Shown: piece by piece, positions 8,225-15,260 of the stretch | Numbering within the stretch: the first letter of the stretch is position 1 | Layout: every line of letters begins with the position of its first letter | NCBI GenBank assembly: GCA_902475025.1 | Contig: CABRXX010000050.1 | Coordinates: 1-19,126, forward strand | From: Merdiplasma sp905207905 | GTDB taxonomy: Bacteria > Bacillota > Clostridia > Lachnospirales > Lachnospiraceae | Reading direction: 5' to 3' | Length of the DNA stretch: 19,126 bases | Position numbers and translations under genes: made by a program | The notes under the pieces: model-generated | Database searches by the model: none | Told to the model about the DNA's origin: nothing | What the model saw: the letters and a program-made list of their open reading frames with translations, nothing else

Positions 8225-9250
8225 ATGAATAAATCCTTTTCCGATAAGCTGAAACATTTTCTGAAAAGTTGGGAAATGGTGCTGATCTGTATCATGGTGG
8301 CAGAGTTTGTGATTTTTGGAATTGCCAATCCGAAATTCTTAAGACCGGCGCTGCTGTTAAACAGTATGAATGACTTTATGTCCATTTGTATTATTTCCCT
8401 GTTTGTAACCTTTGTTATGATTACTGGAGGCATTGATATCCAGGCAGGCGCCATTGTGGGTCTCACTTCCATTATTATCGGCGTGTCATGGCAGGATTTC
8501 GGATGCAATATCTGGGTATCTGTTTTGATCGCTGCAGTAGTGGCTGCTATCTGCGGCGCTCTCTCCGGATTCTTTATTGCCTACTGCGGAGTGCAGGCTA
8601 TGGTGGTGACACTGGGAGGAAGTTTCCTGTATGCTGGCATTGCCCTGTTAGTTTCCAATCTGGCTTCTACTGCCAGCTACCAGGGGATCAGTGGTTTTCC
8701 GGATTCCTTCCGGGTACTGGCGAAACACAAATTCTTCGGCATTGTGCCCAGCCAGCTGATTATTTTCTTGATTCTGGTAGTGATTGCCTATATTCTGCTT
8801 CATCGCACCAAATACGGAAGACGGATCTTCCTGGTAGGAGTAAATCCTCAGGCAGCTTCTTATTCTGGCATCAACACCCGGCTGGTGATTATGAGTACCT
8901 ATATTCTCTCCGCTGTCAGTGCAGCGATTGCGGGAATTGTGCTTACCTCTTATCTGGGAACTGCCAAGAGTGACCTGGGAGCCAACTTTACGCTGAATAT
9001 TATTACAGCAGTCGTTTTGGGCGGTACCCTGAGTACCGGAGGCAAGGGAAGTGTGATCGGGACGGCTCTGGCATCTATGATTATCGGCATACTCCGTTTC
9101 GGATTGCCGCTGTGCTTTAAGGTCGGCACCCAATATCTGGATATTCCGGTGGGCATCTTACTGCTGGTGGTAGTAGTAGGACGTTCTATGGCAGGACATT
9201 CCGTGACTCAGAAGCTGATGATGAAATTCAAAAAATCAAAGGCTGCATAA
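8225..9250 (+). CDS. lsrD: AI-2 importer membrane subunit LsrD
   Basis: This second membrane subunit has 341 residues (about 330 in E. coli LsrD). It carries the family segment MITGGIDIQAGAIVGL, with QGISGFPDSFRVLA and a late AVVLGGTLSTGGKGSVIG stretch, both resembling LsrD as recalled. The ATG at 8225 is preferred because GGAGG lies 11 bases upstream and the protein then begins MNKSFSDKLKHF; the frame open from 8153 would overlap lsrC by 71 bases and add an arginine-rich leader not seen in permeases. It forms the channel with LsrC in the cell membrane. lsrB follows after 67 bases. Confidence 0.93.
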   Translation: MNKSFSDKLKHFLKSWEMVLICIMVAEFVIFGIANPKFLRPALLLNSMNDFMSICIISLFVTFVMITGGIDIQAGAIVGLTSIIIGVSWQDFGCNIWVSVLIAAVVAAICGALSGFFIAYCGVQAMVVTLGGSFLYAGIALLVSNLASTASYQGISGFPDSFRVLAKHKFFGIVPSQLIIFLILVVIAYILLHRTKYGRRIFLVGVNPQAASYSGINTRLVIMSTYILSAVSAAIAGIVLTSYLGTAKSDLGANFTLNIITAVVLGGTLSTGGKGSVIGTALASMIIGILRFGLPLCFKVGTQYLDIPVGILLLVVVVGRSMAGHSVTQKLMMKFKKSKAA

Positions 9251-9317
9251 AATTGATGTTTGGAGGATGACCTCTGACATAATAGAAACTATATAATTTA
9301 AAGGAGGAAAAGAAACT

Positions 9318-10388
9318 ATGATGAAAAAAGTGTTAGCTGCATCTCTGGTGGCATCTATGGTGCTGGGAGCAACAGGCATTTCTGCAATGGCAGAGAGCGT
9401 GGAAGGCATGACCGTTGCCTTCATCCCCAAGGTGACAGGAAACGCATTCTTTGAGTCTGCAAATGACGGAGCTCAGGAATTTGCTGAAAAATGGGGCATC
9501 AATGTTGAGTACATGGGTAACTCCGTGGCAGGCGCAGCAGAGCAGGTGGAAGTGATCCATCAGGCAATCAACAGCGGCGTAGACGCAATCTGCATCTCCA
9601 CAGTAGACGCAGCAGGCGTATCAGACGCTTTGAAAGAAGCAGCAGATATGGGTATCACTGTTTGTACCTGGGACTCTGACGCTAACGTGGAAGACCGTGC
9701 ATTGATGGTATCTCAGGGAACTCCTGAGGTTCTTGGAAAGATGCTGGTGGATATGGGTGTTGACGCTCTAACCAAGAGAGGCAAAGATCCTGCAACAGAT
9801 GCAATCAAATACTGCTGGCATTATTCACAGGCAACTGTTACTGACCAGAACTCCTGGCAGGTAGCTGGCGAAGCTTATATCAAAGAAAATTATCCCAACT
9901 GGGAAAATGTTGCTCCTGACAACTACTACAGTGAGCAGGATTCTGAGAAGGCCGTTAACGTAGGCGCAGCAGTTCTGGCTGACCATTCTGACGTTGACCT
10001 GATCATCTGTAATGATTCTACTGCACTTCCGGGACAGCTTCAGGCTGCTCAGAATGCAGGACTGACCAAGGATGACATTACCATCACAGGTTTTGCTTCT
10101 CCCAACTCCATCAAAGAATTCTGTAAAGCAGGCGTTCTTTACGAGTGGGGTCTTTGGGACTGCAAGATCCAGGGCGCAATGGGCTGCTACGTGGCTGCAT
10201 ACCTGGCTGCTGGAAACGAAGTGAAAGTTGGCGATACCATCTCCATTCCTGAAATCGGTGATGTAACTGTTGAGCCAAACGACAGCATCTCTGAAGGCGC
10301 AACTACCGGTGATGTGAACAACGGCGTTGTTCTTCTTCCGGAGCGTGCAGTATTTGATGAGACCAATATGGATGACTACAACTTCTAA
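9318..10388 (+). CDS. lsrB: AI-2-binding protein LsrB, without lipobox
   Basis: This 356-residue periplasmic-binding-protein fold captures extracellular AI-2 and delivers it to LsrCD. A signal peptide (KK then a hydrophobic core at 5-22) ends in an AMA-E signal peptidase I type site near 25; there is no cysteine in the leader. The fold matches LsrB closely: VAFIPKVTGNAFF, TWDSDAN, VTDQNSW, a near-terminal VVLLPERAVF. Of the six AI-2 contacts known from Salmonella LsrB, the positions of K35, D116, D166 and Q167 are kept (K38, D119, D176, Q177), while P220 and A222 align with N232 and S234. AAAGGAGG sits 10 bases before the ATG. It is the last gene before a terminator, and codon use is richer in GCA, AAC and GGC than in neighbours, suggesting high expression. 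Function is very likely; ligand preference is less certain. Confidence 0.9.
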   Translation: MMKKVLAASLVASMVLGATGISAMAESVEGMTVAFIPKVTGNAFFESANDGAQEFAEKWGINVEYMGNSVAGAAEQVEVIHQAINSGVDAICISTVDAAGVSDALKEAADMGITVCTWDSDANVEDRALMVSQGTPEVLGKMLVDMGVDALTKRGKDPATDAIKYCWHYSQATVTDQNSWQVAGEAYIKENYPNWENVAPDNYYSEQDSEKAVNVGAAVLADHSDVDLIICNDSTALPGQLQAAQNAGLTKDDITITGFASPNSIKEFCKAGVLYEWGLWDCKIQGAMGCYVAAYLAAGNEVKVGDTISIPEIGDVTVEPNDSISEGATTGDVNNGVVLLPERAVFDETNMDDYNF

Positions 10389-10400
10389 AGGAATAACTTG

Positions 10401-10425
10401 TTATATTCCATTTTATGGAATATAA
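10401..10425 (+). other. AT-rich perfect stem-loop after lsrB
   Basis: TTATATTCCA (10401-10410) and its exact complement (10416-10425) flank a 5-base loop 12 bases past the lsrB stop codon. It is too AT-rich to be a standard terminator and has no T-run. It may protect the 3' end of the lsrACDB transcript. Confidence 0.55.
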
Positions 10426-10447
10426 TGGAAGTGTTGCCAAGCATGAA

Positions 10448-10490
10448 GCTGCCGTAATAGAATCTTTGGAGCGCTATTGCGGCAGTTTTT
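10448..10490 (+). terminator. Intrinsic terminator after lsrB
   Basis: CTGCCGTAATAG (10449-10460) pairs with CTATTGCGGCAG (10474-10485) through a 12-base stem with one G-T pair, followed immediately by TTTTT (10486-10490). This is a standard Rho-independent terminator, 60 bases after lsrB, and should reduce transcription into lsrF. Confidence 0.8.
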
Positions 10491-10552
10491 CTGCTATAGG
10501 AGAGTTCTCATTTTTCTATAGCAGAAATAACGCTTTGTGGGATCGCACAGCG
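10489..10552 (+). other. Hairpin pair in lsrB-lsrF intercistronic region
   Basis: TTCTGCTATAG (10489-10499) and CTATAGCAGAA (10516-10526) form a perfect 11-base stem with a 16-base loop. CGCTTTGTG (10531-10539) and CGCACAGCG (10544-10552) form a second stem with one mismatch and a 4-base loop. The second can be replaced by ACAGC (10547-10551) pairing with the GCTGT at about 10564-10568, so two exclusive folds are possible. I do not recognise a known riboswitch class. Confidence 0.45.
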
Positions 10553-10593
10553 GCGAAGCGGAAGCTGTCGTCAAAGTGACCTGCCCCAGGCGG

Positions 10594-10619
10594 AGGAGTC
10601 TGAGAACAGACTTCTTTTT
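10594..10619 (+). terminator. Terminator-like hairpin just before lsrF
   Basis: AGGAGTCTG (10594-10602) pairs with CAGACTTCT (10607-10615) with one G-T pair and the tetraloop AGAA, and a T-run follows (10615-10619). It lies 33 bases before the lsrF start, the usual place for a leader attenuator. A modest GC content makes efficiency uncertain. Confidence 0.55.
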
Positions 10620-10651
10620 AGATAATATATAGAGAGAAGAGAGGTAATAAA

Positions 10652-11533
10652 ATGGCAGACAAAGATGGACTGAAAGTAGCAAAAGATTATCATGTGAACG
10701 TTCCTTTTGGAAATACAGAAGGATTTTATGTGAAGGGAGCAAATAATCTGGATTGGGGTATGCAGAAACACCTTTCCAATATCTTTAATCCCAAGAGCGG
10801 AAATTCTGTAATGTTTGCATTTGACCACGGTTATTTCATGGGTTCCACCGCCGGTCTGGAGAGACTGGATCTGCTTCTTCCGAAGCTGGCTCCCTACGTG
10901 GATGTGTTTATGGGTACCAGAGGCGCGATTCGTACCTGCGTTCCCCCTCAGATCACCAAGGGTATTGCTCTTCGGGTAAGCTCTGGTTCCTCTATGCTGA
11001 ACGATGATCTGTCTCATGAGGTGGTGGCTGTGGATATTGAAGATGCGATCCGCATGAATGCAGACTGTATGGCAGTTCAGACCTTTATCGGAGCAGACGG
11101 GCAGCTTTCCAGCATTGACAATCTTTCCAGAACGATCAATGCAGGTATGCGTTACAGTATCCCCACTCTGGGCGTTGTGGCTGTAGGCAAGGATATGGAG
11201 CGCACAGACCGGTTCTTTAAGCTGGCTACCCGCATTGTGGCAGAGATGGGTGTACAGCTGGTTAAGACCTATAACTGCGACAACTTCGAAGAAGTAGTGG
11301 CAGCCTGCCCGGTACCCATTGTAGTGGCAGGTGGAAAGAAGCTTCCGGAGAAGGAGGCAATGACACTGGCTTACACCGTTATTTCTAAGGGTGCAAAAGG
11401 CGTGGATATGGGACGTAATATTTTCCAGAGCGAGCATCCGGTGGAGATGGCTCAGACCATTGCCAAGATTGTTCATGAAGGCTTCACAGACAAGGAAGCA
11501 TATGAGTTCTATCAGGATCTGATTCATTCATAA
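10652..11533 (+). CDS. lsrF: Phospho-AI-2 thiolase LsrF
   Basis: This 293-residue class I aldolase-fold enzyme corresponds to E. coli LsrF (about 291). LsrF transfers an acetyl group from 3-hydroxy-2,4-pentadione 5-phosphate to CoA, giving dihydroxyacetone phosphate and acetyl-CoA, the last step of AI-2 breakdown. The motifs FAFDHGYFMGSTAGLE (55-70), MGTRGAIRT and QLVKTYNCDNFEEVV are characteristic; K205 corresponds to the Schiff-base lysine (K203 in E. coli). IVVAGGKK and GVDMGRNIFQSEHP are the phosphate-binding loops. AGAGAGG lies 7 bases before the ATG. It is separated from lsrB by 263 bases with two terminators, so its expression may be controlled apart from the transporter, unlike the compact enterobacterial operon. 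It ends at palindromic element B. Confidence 0.96.
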   Translation: MADKDGLKVAKDYHVNVPFGNTEGFYVKGANNLDWGMQKHLSNIFNPKSGNSVMFAFDHGYFMGSTAGLERLDLLLPKLAPYVDVFMGTRGAIRTCVPPQITKGIALRVSSGSSMLNDDLSHEVVAVDIEDAIRMNADCMAVQTFIGADGQLSSIDNLSRTINAGMRYSIPTLGVVAVGKDMERTDRFFKLATRIVAEMGVQLVKTYNCDNFEEVVAACPVPIVVAGGKKLPEKEAMTLAYTVISKGAKGVDMGRNIFQSEHPVEMAQTIAKIVHEGFTDKEAYEFYQDLIHS

Positions 11534-11545
11534 GAAGCGGAGATA

Positions 11546-11660
11546 GGGCTGCTGCAAAATACGAATCCCGGTGAATTTTTGGTGTGGTTTTTCCGGAAGC
11601 GGTTTGTTTTCTGAGAAAATCCTGCCCAAAGGTACCGGCGGAGACGTTTTGCAGCAGCCT
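11546..11660. repeat. Long palindromic repeat element, copy B
   Basis: This 115-base palindrome begins 12 bases after the lsrF stop. The outer arms GGCTGCTGCAAAA (11547-11559) and TTTTGCAGCAGCC (11647-11659) are perfect complements. The interior (ATACGAATCCCGGTGAATTT, then GGTGTGGTTTTTCC, AAAGGTACCGGCGGAG) matches copy A and the reverse complement of copy C. It is followed by TGTTTTTA (11660-11667), so it should also work as the lsrF terminator. Confidence 0.85.
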
Positions 11661-11670
11661 TGTTTTTATC

Positions 11671-11778
11671 GTGCAGGAGTCAAAAACCCGGCAGCTTTCT
11701 GCGCTGCAAGTTTGATATTACGCCGGCTTGCTGCGGGATTTTTAATCCTGTCCAGCACAAAAAGGACTCGCTTTTTGT
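11671..11778 (+). other. Structured non-coding stretch upstream of AEC gene
   Basis: The 350-base gap between lsrF and the permease holds, after element B, a second foldable segment. GTGCAGGA (11671-11678) nearly complements TCCAGCAC (11751-11758), and the adjoining CAAAAACCCGGCAG and CTGCGGGATTTTTAATCCTG continue the imperfect stem. GCAAG and CTTGC inside it can form a further arm. A separate hairpin, ACAAAAAG (11757-11764) with CTTTTTGT (11771-11778), follows directly. It could be a leader RNA or a degraded repeat. The rest of the gap to 11883 contains only the ribosome site AAGGAG and no convincing small gene or promoter. Confidence 0.35.
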
Positions 11779-11883
11779 AAAATGCCTGGTCTGAGGGAGG
11801 AAAGGAGAAAAAGGCTTTCCTTTTGCAATAGTTTGGGAGATTCGTCGTAGTAGGAGGGAAGGCCCGTCAGGAAGGAGACAAAA

Positions 11884-12810
11884 ATGTATACAGAGGTAAT
11901 AAAGATGGTGCTTCCGGTGCTGGTGATGATCGGTATCGGCTGGCTGTGTAATAAGAAACAGATTTTTAATATGGAGGGTCTTCAGGGGCTGAAATCCATA
12001 ATCGGAAGCGTGATGCTTCCGGTAACGCTGTTTAACGCTTTTTTGACTGCAGAGTATAATCTTCGTGTGGTAGTGGTGTTCCTGGTGGTTTTTGCCGGAT
12101 TCGGAGCAGCCATAGCAGCAGGATTTCTGCTGCGGCCTTTTGTGAAACCCTACGGAAAATTTCTTCCATTTCTTCTGGCAAGTGCAGAGGGAGGGATGCT
12201 GGGATATGCCCTGTACGGTCTGATCGTTGGCAGTCAATCCGGTTTTGCGGCTGTGGATCTGGGGCAGACTGTTTTTGCCTATACGGTGTGGCTGGGGCTT
12301 CTCACCTCAGTGGACGGTGGAAAGGTGAGCGTGAAGGGGCTGGCAAAAAATATGTTTTCCAACAAATGCTTTCTGGGAATGGCCTTGGGCATTCTTTTGG
12401 GAGCGGCTGGCGTAGGAAAGCTGCTTCTGACAACTCAGGTCGGAGGAATTATCAGTTCTGTGATTCAGATGATCACGGCTCCGGTGAGTGCGATTGTGCT
12501 TCTGATGGTGGGCTATGAACTGAATTTAAAGAGGGAACTTTTGGCCCCTGTGGCAAAAACCATACTTTTCCGTCTGGCGATCATGGGGATACTGCTGGGA
12601 TTTAGCAATCTGATCATTTTCAATCTTTTTGCATTTGATAAGGAACTGGAAATTGCACTGATGGTACTGTATTCCCTTCCGGCACCCTTTATCATCCCGA
12701 TTTTTTCTAATGTGGGAGAGGATGGAGAATATGTGGCCACTACCCTTTCTGTCCATACCCTTGTGACCGTTCTTCTGTTTGTGGGAATTGTAGCCTACAG
12801 TCTGGCATAA
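11884..12810 (+). CDS. AEC-family (auxin efflux carrier-like) permease
   Basis: This integral membrane protein of 308 residues is of the AEC / Mem_trans family, secondary carriers usually of organic or amino acids. Hydrophobic segments occupy most of the chain in two halves separated by a short charged loop near 138-155 (SVDGGKVSVKGLAKN). The first half has VMLPVTLFNAFL (about 43-54), with the helix-breaking proline typical of the family, and the C-terminal half has SLPAPFIIPIFSN (near 263-275). AAGGAG lies 6-7 bases before the ATG. It follows lsrF on the same strand, but element B and about 350 bases intervene, so it is probably a separate unit. Its substrate cannot be read; a role in exporting AI-2 or a breakdown product is only a possibility raised by position. 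Confidence 0.85.
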   Translation: MYTEVIKMVLPVLVMIGIGWLCNKKQIFNMEGLQGLKSIIGSVMLPVTLFNAFLTAEYNLRVVVVFLVVFAGFGAAIAAGFLLRPFVKPYGKFLPFLLASAEGGMLGYALYGLIVGSQSGFAAVDLGQTVFAYTVWLGLLTSVDGGKVSVKGLAKNMFSNKCFLGMALGILLGAAGVGKLLLTTQVGGIISSVIQMITAPVSAIVLLMVGYELNLKRELLAPVAKTILFRLAIMGILLGFSNLIIFNLFAFDKELEIALMVLYSLPAPFIIPIFSNVGEDGEYVATTLSVHTLVTVLLFVGIVAYSLA

Positions 12811-12840
12811 AACGGGATAAAAACCATCGCCAGAAAAGAT

Positions 12841-12869
12841 TTGACAATATACACAATTTATGATATGAT
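12841..12869 (+). promoter_or_regulatory. Promoter of tRNA-Arg
   Basis: TTGACA (12841-12846) and TATGAT (12864-12869) are separated by 17 bases, almost consensus, with the tRNA starting 39 bases after the -10 box. The strength fits a stable RNA gene. Confidence 0.85.
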
Positions 12870-12907
12870 AAATAAAGTTTTGAGGGCGTCAGCTCTTGAA
12901 ACGGAAA

Positions 12908-12980
12908 GCATCTGTAGCTCAGGGGATAGAGCAGCGGTTTCCGGTACCGCGTGTCGGGGGTTCGAATCCCTCCAGATGCG
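12908..12980 (+). tRNA. tRNA-Arg (anticodon CCG)
   Basis: A complete 73-base cloverleaf: acceptor GCATCTG / CAGATGC with discriminator G, D-arm GCTC / GAGC, anticodon stem GCGGT / ACCGC with loop TTCCGGT (anticodon CCG, reading CGG), and T-arm GGGGG / CCCTC around TTCGAAT. The CCA end is not encoded. A run of seven T (12981-12987) follows at once and should end transcription. No duplicated 3' end (att site) is visible in the window. Confidence 0.96.
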
Positions 12981-13077
12981 TTTTTTTGTATCATAAATCA
13001 ATTGCAGACGGTTTTGCAGATTGGTTTTGGAAGGGCGGCAATGATTCAAAAATTTAAAGAAACGGGGGGAACTGCTG

Positions 13078-14154
13078 ATGTTGGACGATTTTAGGGAGTG
13101 GCTGTCAGATAATCTGAGATATATTCTGTTAGGCCTGGCGGTAGTACTGATCGTAGTGATCGGTTTTTGTGTGGTACGGCTGGTGACCTCTTCTTCGGAT
13201 GATAAAAAGCCAAAGGACAACCAGGCAGGCACAGAGCAGGTGACGGAAGCAGTTACGGAGGGCAGCCTTCAGAATGAGACAGCAGCGCCGGCGGCTGCCG
13301 ATTTGGTGAAAGATGATACGGCGATTCTTACACTGATGAAGAGCTATTATGAGGCGGCAGCGGCCAAAGATACTGCTGCTCTGAAAAATATTTATGATCC
13401 GGCAGCCTGGAATGAGGCTGTGGAAAATGCCATCAAGAGCAATGTGATTGAGAGTTATCAGGATGTTTCCACCTATTCGAAAAAGGGACCGGTGGAAGGC
13501 TCCTATGTGGTGTACAATTATTATAAGGCAAAGGTTGCCAATATTGATACATTAGCACCCAGCCTTACAGGGATGTATGTGATTACAGATGCTTCCGGCA
13601 AACTGGTAATTTCCAAAAAGGATGCCACCCAGGAAGTATCCGACTATATTGATTCGGTGACAGCGGACGCAGATGTCCAGGCGCTGATGGCAGATGTGAA
13701 CAGTCAGCTTCAGGAAGCGGTGGATAGCGATCCTAAACTGAAAGAGTTTTTGAACGCCAACAATGAAAGCAGCGATGGCACCGGAGAGGGAGTAGCAGAC
13801 AGCGGAAGTGTTGAAGGAGAAATGGTTTCCACCACGGAGCTTCGTATCCGTCAGGAGCCCAACACCAGCTCTGCGATCATGGGAGTGGTGACTACAGGGG
13901 CAGCAGTGACAGTGCTTCAGGAAGTGGAGGACGGCTGGTGCCAGATCAGCTACAATGCAGGTTCTTATAATATTGAAGGATATGTAAAATCAGAGTATTT
14001 GACTGCCGCAGGCGCAACAAGCGGCAGCGGCGATGCAGGAACTGATACTGCGGAGACATCAGCCGGAGGAGAGAATGCAGGAGCGGCAGACACCGGGGCT
14101 GCAGGTACAACTGACGGAGGAGATGCAGGGGTATCAGACAATACGCAGATTTAA
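13078..14154 (+). CDS. Membrane-anchored SH3b-domain protein
   Basis: This 358-residue protein has a short N-terminal cytosolic segment, one membrane helix (about 14-37, LLGLAVVLIVVIGFCVV) and an extracellular part. Residues 80-185 (LMKSYYEAAAAKDTAALKN to ITDASGKLVISKK) resemble an NTF2-like fold found in clostridial secreted proteins. Residues 250-309 form a bacterial SH3 domain (TTELRIRQEPNTSSAIMGVV, then DGWCQISY and GYVKSEYL), usually a cell-wall or peptide-binding module. The tail 310-358 is low-complexity Gly/Ala/Thr/Asp. There is no catalytic domain. It starts 97 bases after the tRNA; the GGGGGG upstream is an imperfect ribosome site. A wall-sensing or scaffold role is plausible but unproven. 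Confidence 0.8.
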   Translation: MLDDFREWLSDNLRYILLGLAVVLIVVIGFCVVRLVTSSSDDKKPKDNQAGTEQVTEAVTEGSLQNETAAPAAADLVKDDTAILTLMKSYYEAAAAKDTAALKNIYDPAAWNEAVENAIKSNVIESYQDVSTYSKKGPVEGSYVVYNYYKAKVANIDTLAPSLTGMYVITDASGKLVISKKDATQEVSDYIDSVTADADVQALMADVNSQLQEAVDSDPKLKEFLNANNESSDGTGEGVADSGSVEGEMVSTTELRIRQEPNTSSAIMGVVTTGAAVTVLQEVEDGWCQISYNAGSYNIEGYVKSEYLTAAGATSGSGDAGTDTAETSAGGENAGAADTGAAGTTDGGDAGVSDNTQI

Positions 14155-14186
14155 GAGAACTGCGGATCAATCAAAAAAATCAGGAG

Positions 14187-14310
14187 AAGGGGATGTTGCA
14201 AAATACCTCCGGTGGTACCCTTTCGGGTGATTTTTCTCCGAAAACGAACATGTTTTCCGGGAAAAACACACCGAAAATTCATCGGAATTCGTATTTTGCA
14301 GCATCCTCTT
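14187..14310. repeat. Long palindromic repeat element, copy C (inverted)
   Basis: This 124-base palindrome begins 32 bases after the SH3b gene stop. Arms 14187-14206 and 14291-14310 pair over 20 bases with two G-T pairs. Its reverse complement aligns with copy A almost throughout: GGTGTGTTTTTC, then ACATGTT, TTTTCGGAGAAA and TCACCCGAAAGGGTACCA are shared, so it is inserted in the opposite orientation. It is followed by TTTATT and lies just ahead of the rluF ribosome site, so it probably ends the upstream transcript. Confidence 0.85.
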
Positions 14311-14333
14311 TTTATTGAACAGGAGGAATAGCC

Positions 14334-15218
14334 ATGGAACAGGAAAAAGAAGGGGTGCGGCTTAATAAGTGGATCAGTGAAGCGGGGATCTGCTCCAGGC
14401 GGGAGGCGGATCGTCTGATTCAGGCAGGACGGGTTACGGTAGACGGCCGGAGAGCGGAGATGGGAACCCGGGTGCAGCGAGGACAGAGGGTACAGGTGGA
14501 CGGTAAGGCAGCCAGCAGGGAAAAAGAGACGATCCTTCTGGCAGTGAATAAACCGGCAGGGGTGGTATGCACCACAGAAAAAAAATGGGGAGATTCTACT
14601 TTGGAGGAGCTGGTGAATTATCCCAAGAGGGTATTTTCTGTGGGCCGTTTGGACAAAGATTCCGAAGGATTGATTCTTATGACTAATCAGGGAGATCTTT
14701 TGAATAAAATCATGAAGGCGGGTAACTATCATGAAAAGGAGTATGTAGTCACTGTGGATAAGGCCATTACTCCGGCTTTTTTAAAGGGAATGGCAAAAGG
14801 AGTCCCGCTGAAGGAGTTAAACACGGTTACCAGACCCTGCAAAGTGGAAAAGGCGGGAGAAAATCGTTTCCGGATTGTGCTGACCCAGGGATTGAACCGA
14901 CAGATCCGCCGGATGTGCCAGCATTTTGGGTATCGGGTGGTGCGTCTGGTTCGAGTGAGAATTATGAATATCCAGCTGGAAAAACTTCCGGTGGGACAAT
15001 ATCGCCATGTGAGCAGGCAGGAGCTGGCGGTGCTGCTGAAAAGTCTGGAAAGATCCCAAAATAATACAGAGCACCGCTATCAGGAGAAAGAACGATCGGG
15101 GAGAGAAGCGCAGTTTCGAAAAGAAGAGGCGAAGACCCTGGAGGATAGAAGAAAGCAGAGCGGTAAAAGCCAGAGTGAAAGAAAGCAGAATGCCAGAAGA
15201 CAAAATAACAGAAAATAG
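14334..15218 (+). CDS. rluF: 23S rRNA pseudouridine synthase RluF-type
   Basis: This 294-residue RsuA/RluB/RluF-family enzyme has an N-terminal S4 RNA-binding domain (about 8-58, RLNKWISEAGICSRREADRL) and a catalytic domain with GRLDKDSEGL, where D107 is the nucleophile. The stretches KIMKAGNYHEKEYVVTVDK, QGLNRQIRRMCQHFGY (185-200) and RIMNI match E. coli RluF, which modifies U2604 of 23S rRNA, better than RluB or RsuA. The C-terminal 55 residues are a highly charged, probably disordered tail (KEERS and RRKQ-type runs) absent from the core enzyme. The ATG at 14334 has AGGAGG 8 bases upstream. The ligase gene starts 42 bases downstream and is likely co-transcribed. Confidence 0.9.
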   Translation: MEQEKEGVRLNKWISEAGICSRREADRLIQAGRVTVDGRRAEMGTRVQRGQRVQVDGKAASREKETILLAVNKPAGVVCTTEKKWGDSTLEELVNYPKRVFSVGRLDKDSEGLILMTNQGDLLNKIMKAGNYHEKEYVVTVDKAITPAFLKGMAKGVPLKELNTVTRPCKVEKAGENRFRIVLTQGLNRQIRRMCQHFGYRVVRLVRVRIMNIQLEKLPVGQYRHVSRQELAVLLKSLERSQNNTEHRYQEKERSGREAQFRKEEAKTLEDRRKQSGKSQSERKQNARRQNNRK

Positions 15219-15260
15219 GATGCAGAAAGCTGGAAAGGTAAAACAGGAGAAGGCAGGAGA

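Noticed and set aside
7318..8508. 396-codon minus-strand open frame opposite lsrC and lsrD
   Set aside because: Its product is rich in His, Asn and Cys with no recognisable domain, and both plus-strand permeases have clear homology; it is a shadow frame.
10571..11527. 318-codon minus-strand open frame opposite lsrF
   Set aside because: It lacks recognisable motifs and lies entirely over the strongly supported lsrF gene.
11782..11850. Small open frame (about 22 codons, begins MPGLREE) before the AEC gene
   Set aside because: It has no ribosome binding site and a sequence expected from purine-rich non-coding DNA.
12908..12980. tRNA-Arg as an integration site for a mobile element
   Set aside because: No integrase gene and no duplicate of the tRNA 3' end were found in the window.
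12740..12994. Minus-strand open frame with a GGIRTPDTRY-type sequence across the tRNA
   Set aside because: It is the antisense translation of tRNA-Arg, a well-known source of false protein annotations; it also overlaps the tRNA promoter and the end of the AEC gene.
2294..14310. Palindromic repeats as a CRISPR array
   Set aside because: The copies are kilobases apart, in different orientations, and far longer than CRISPR repeats; no spacers or cas genes are seen.
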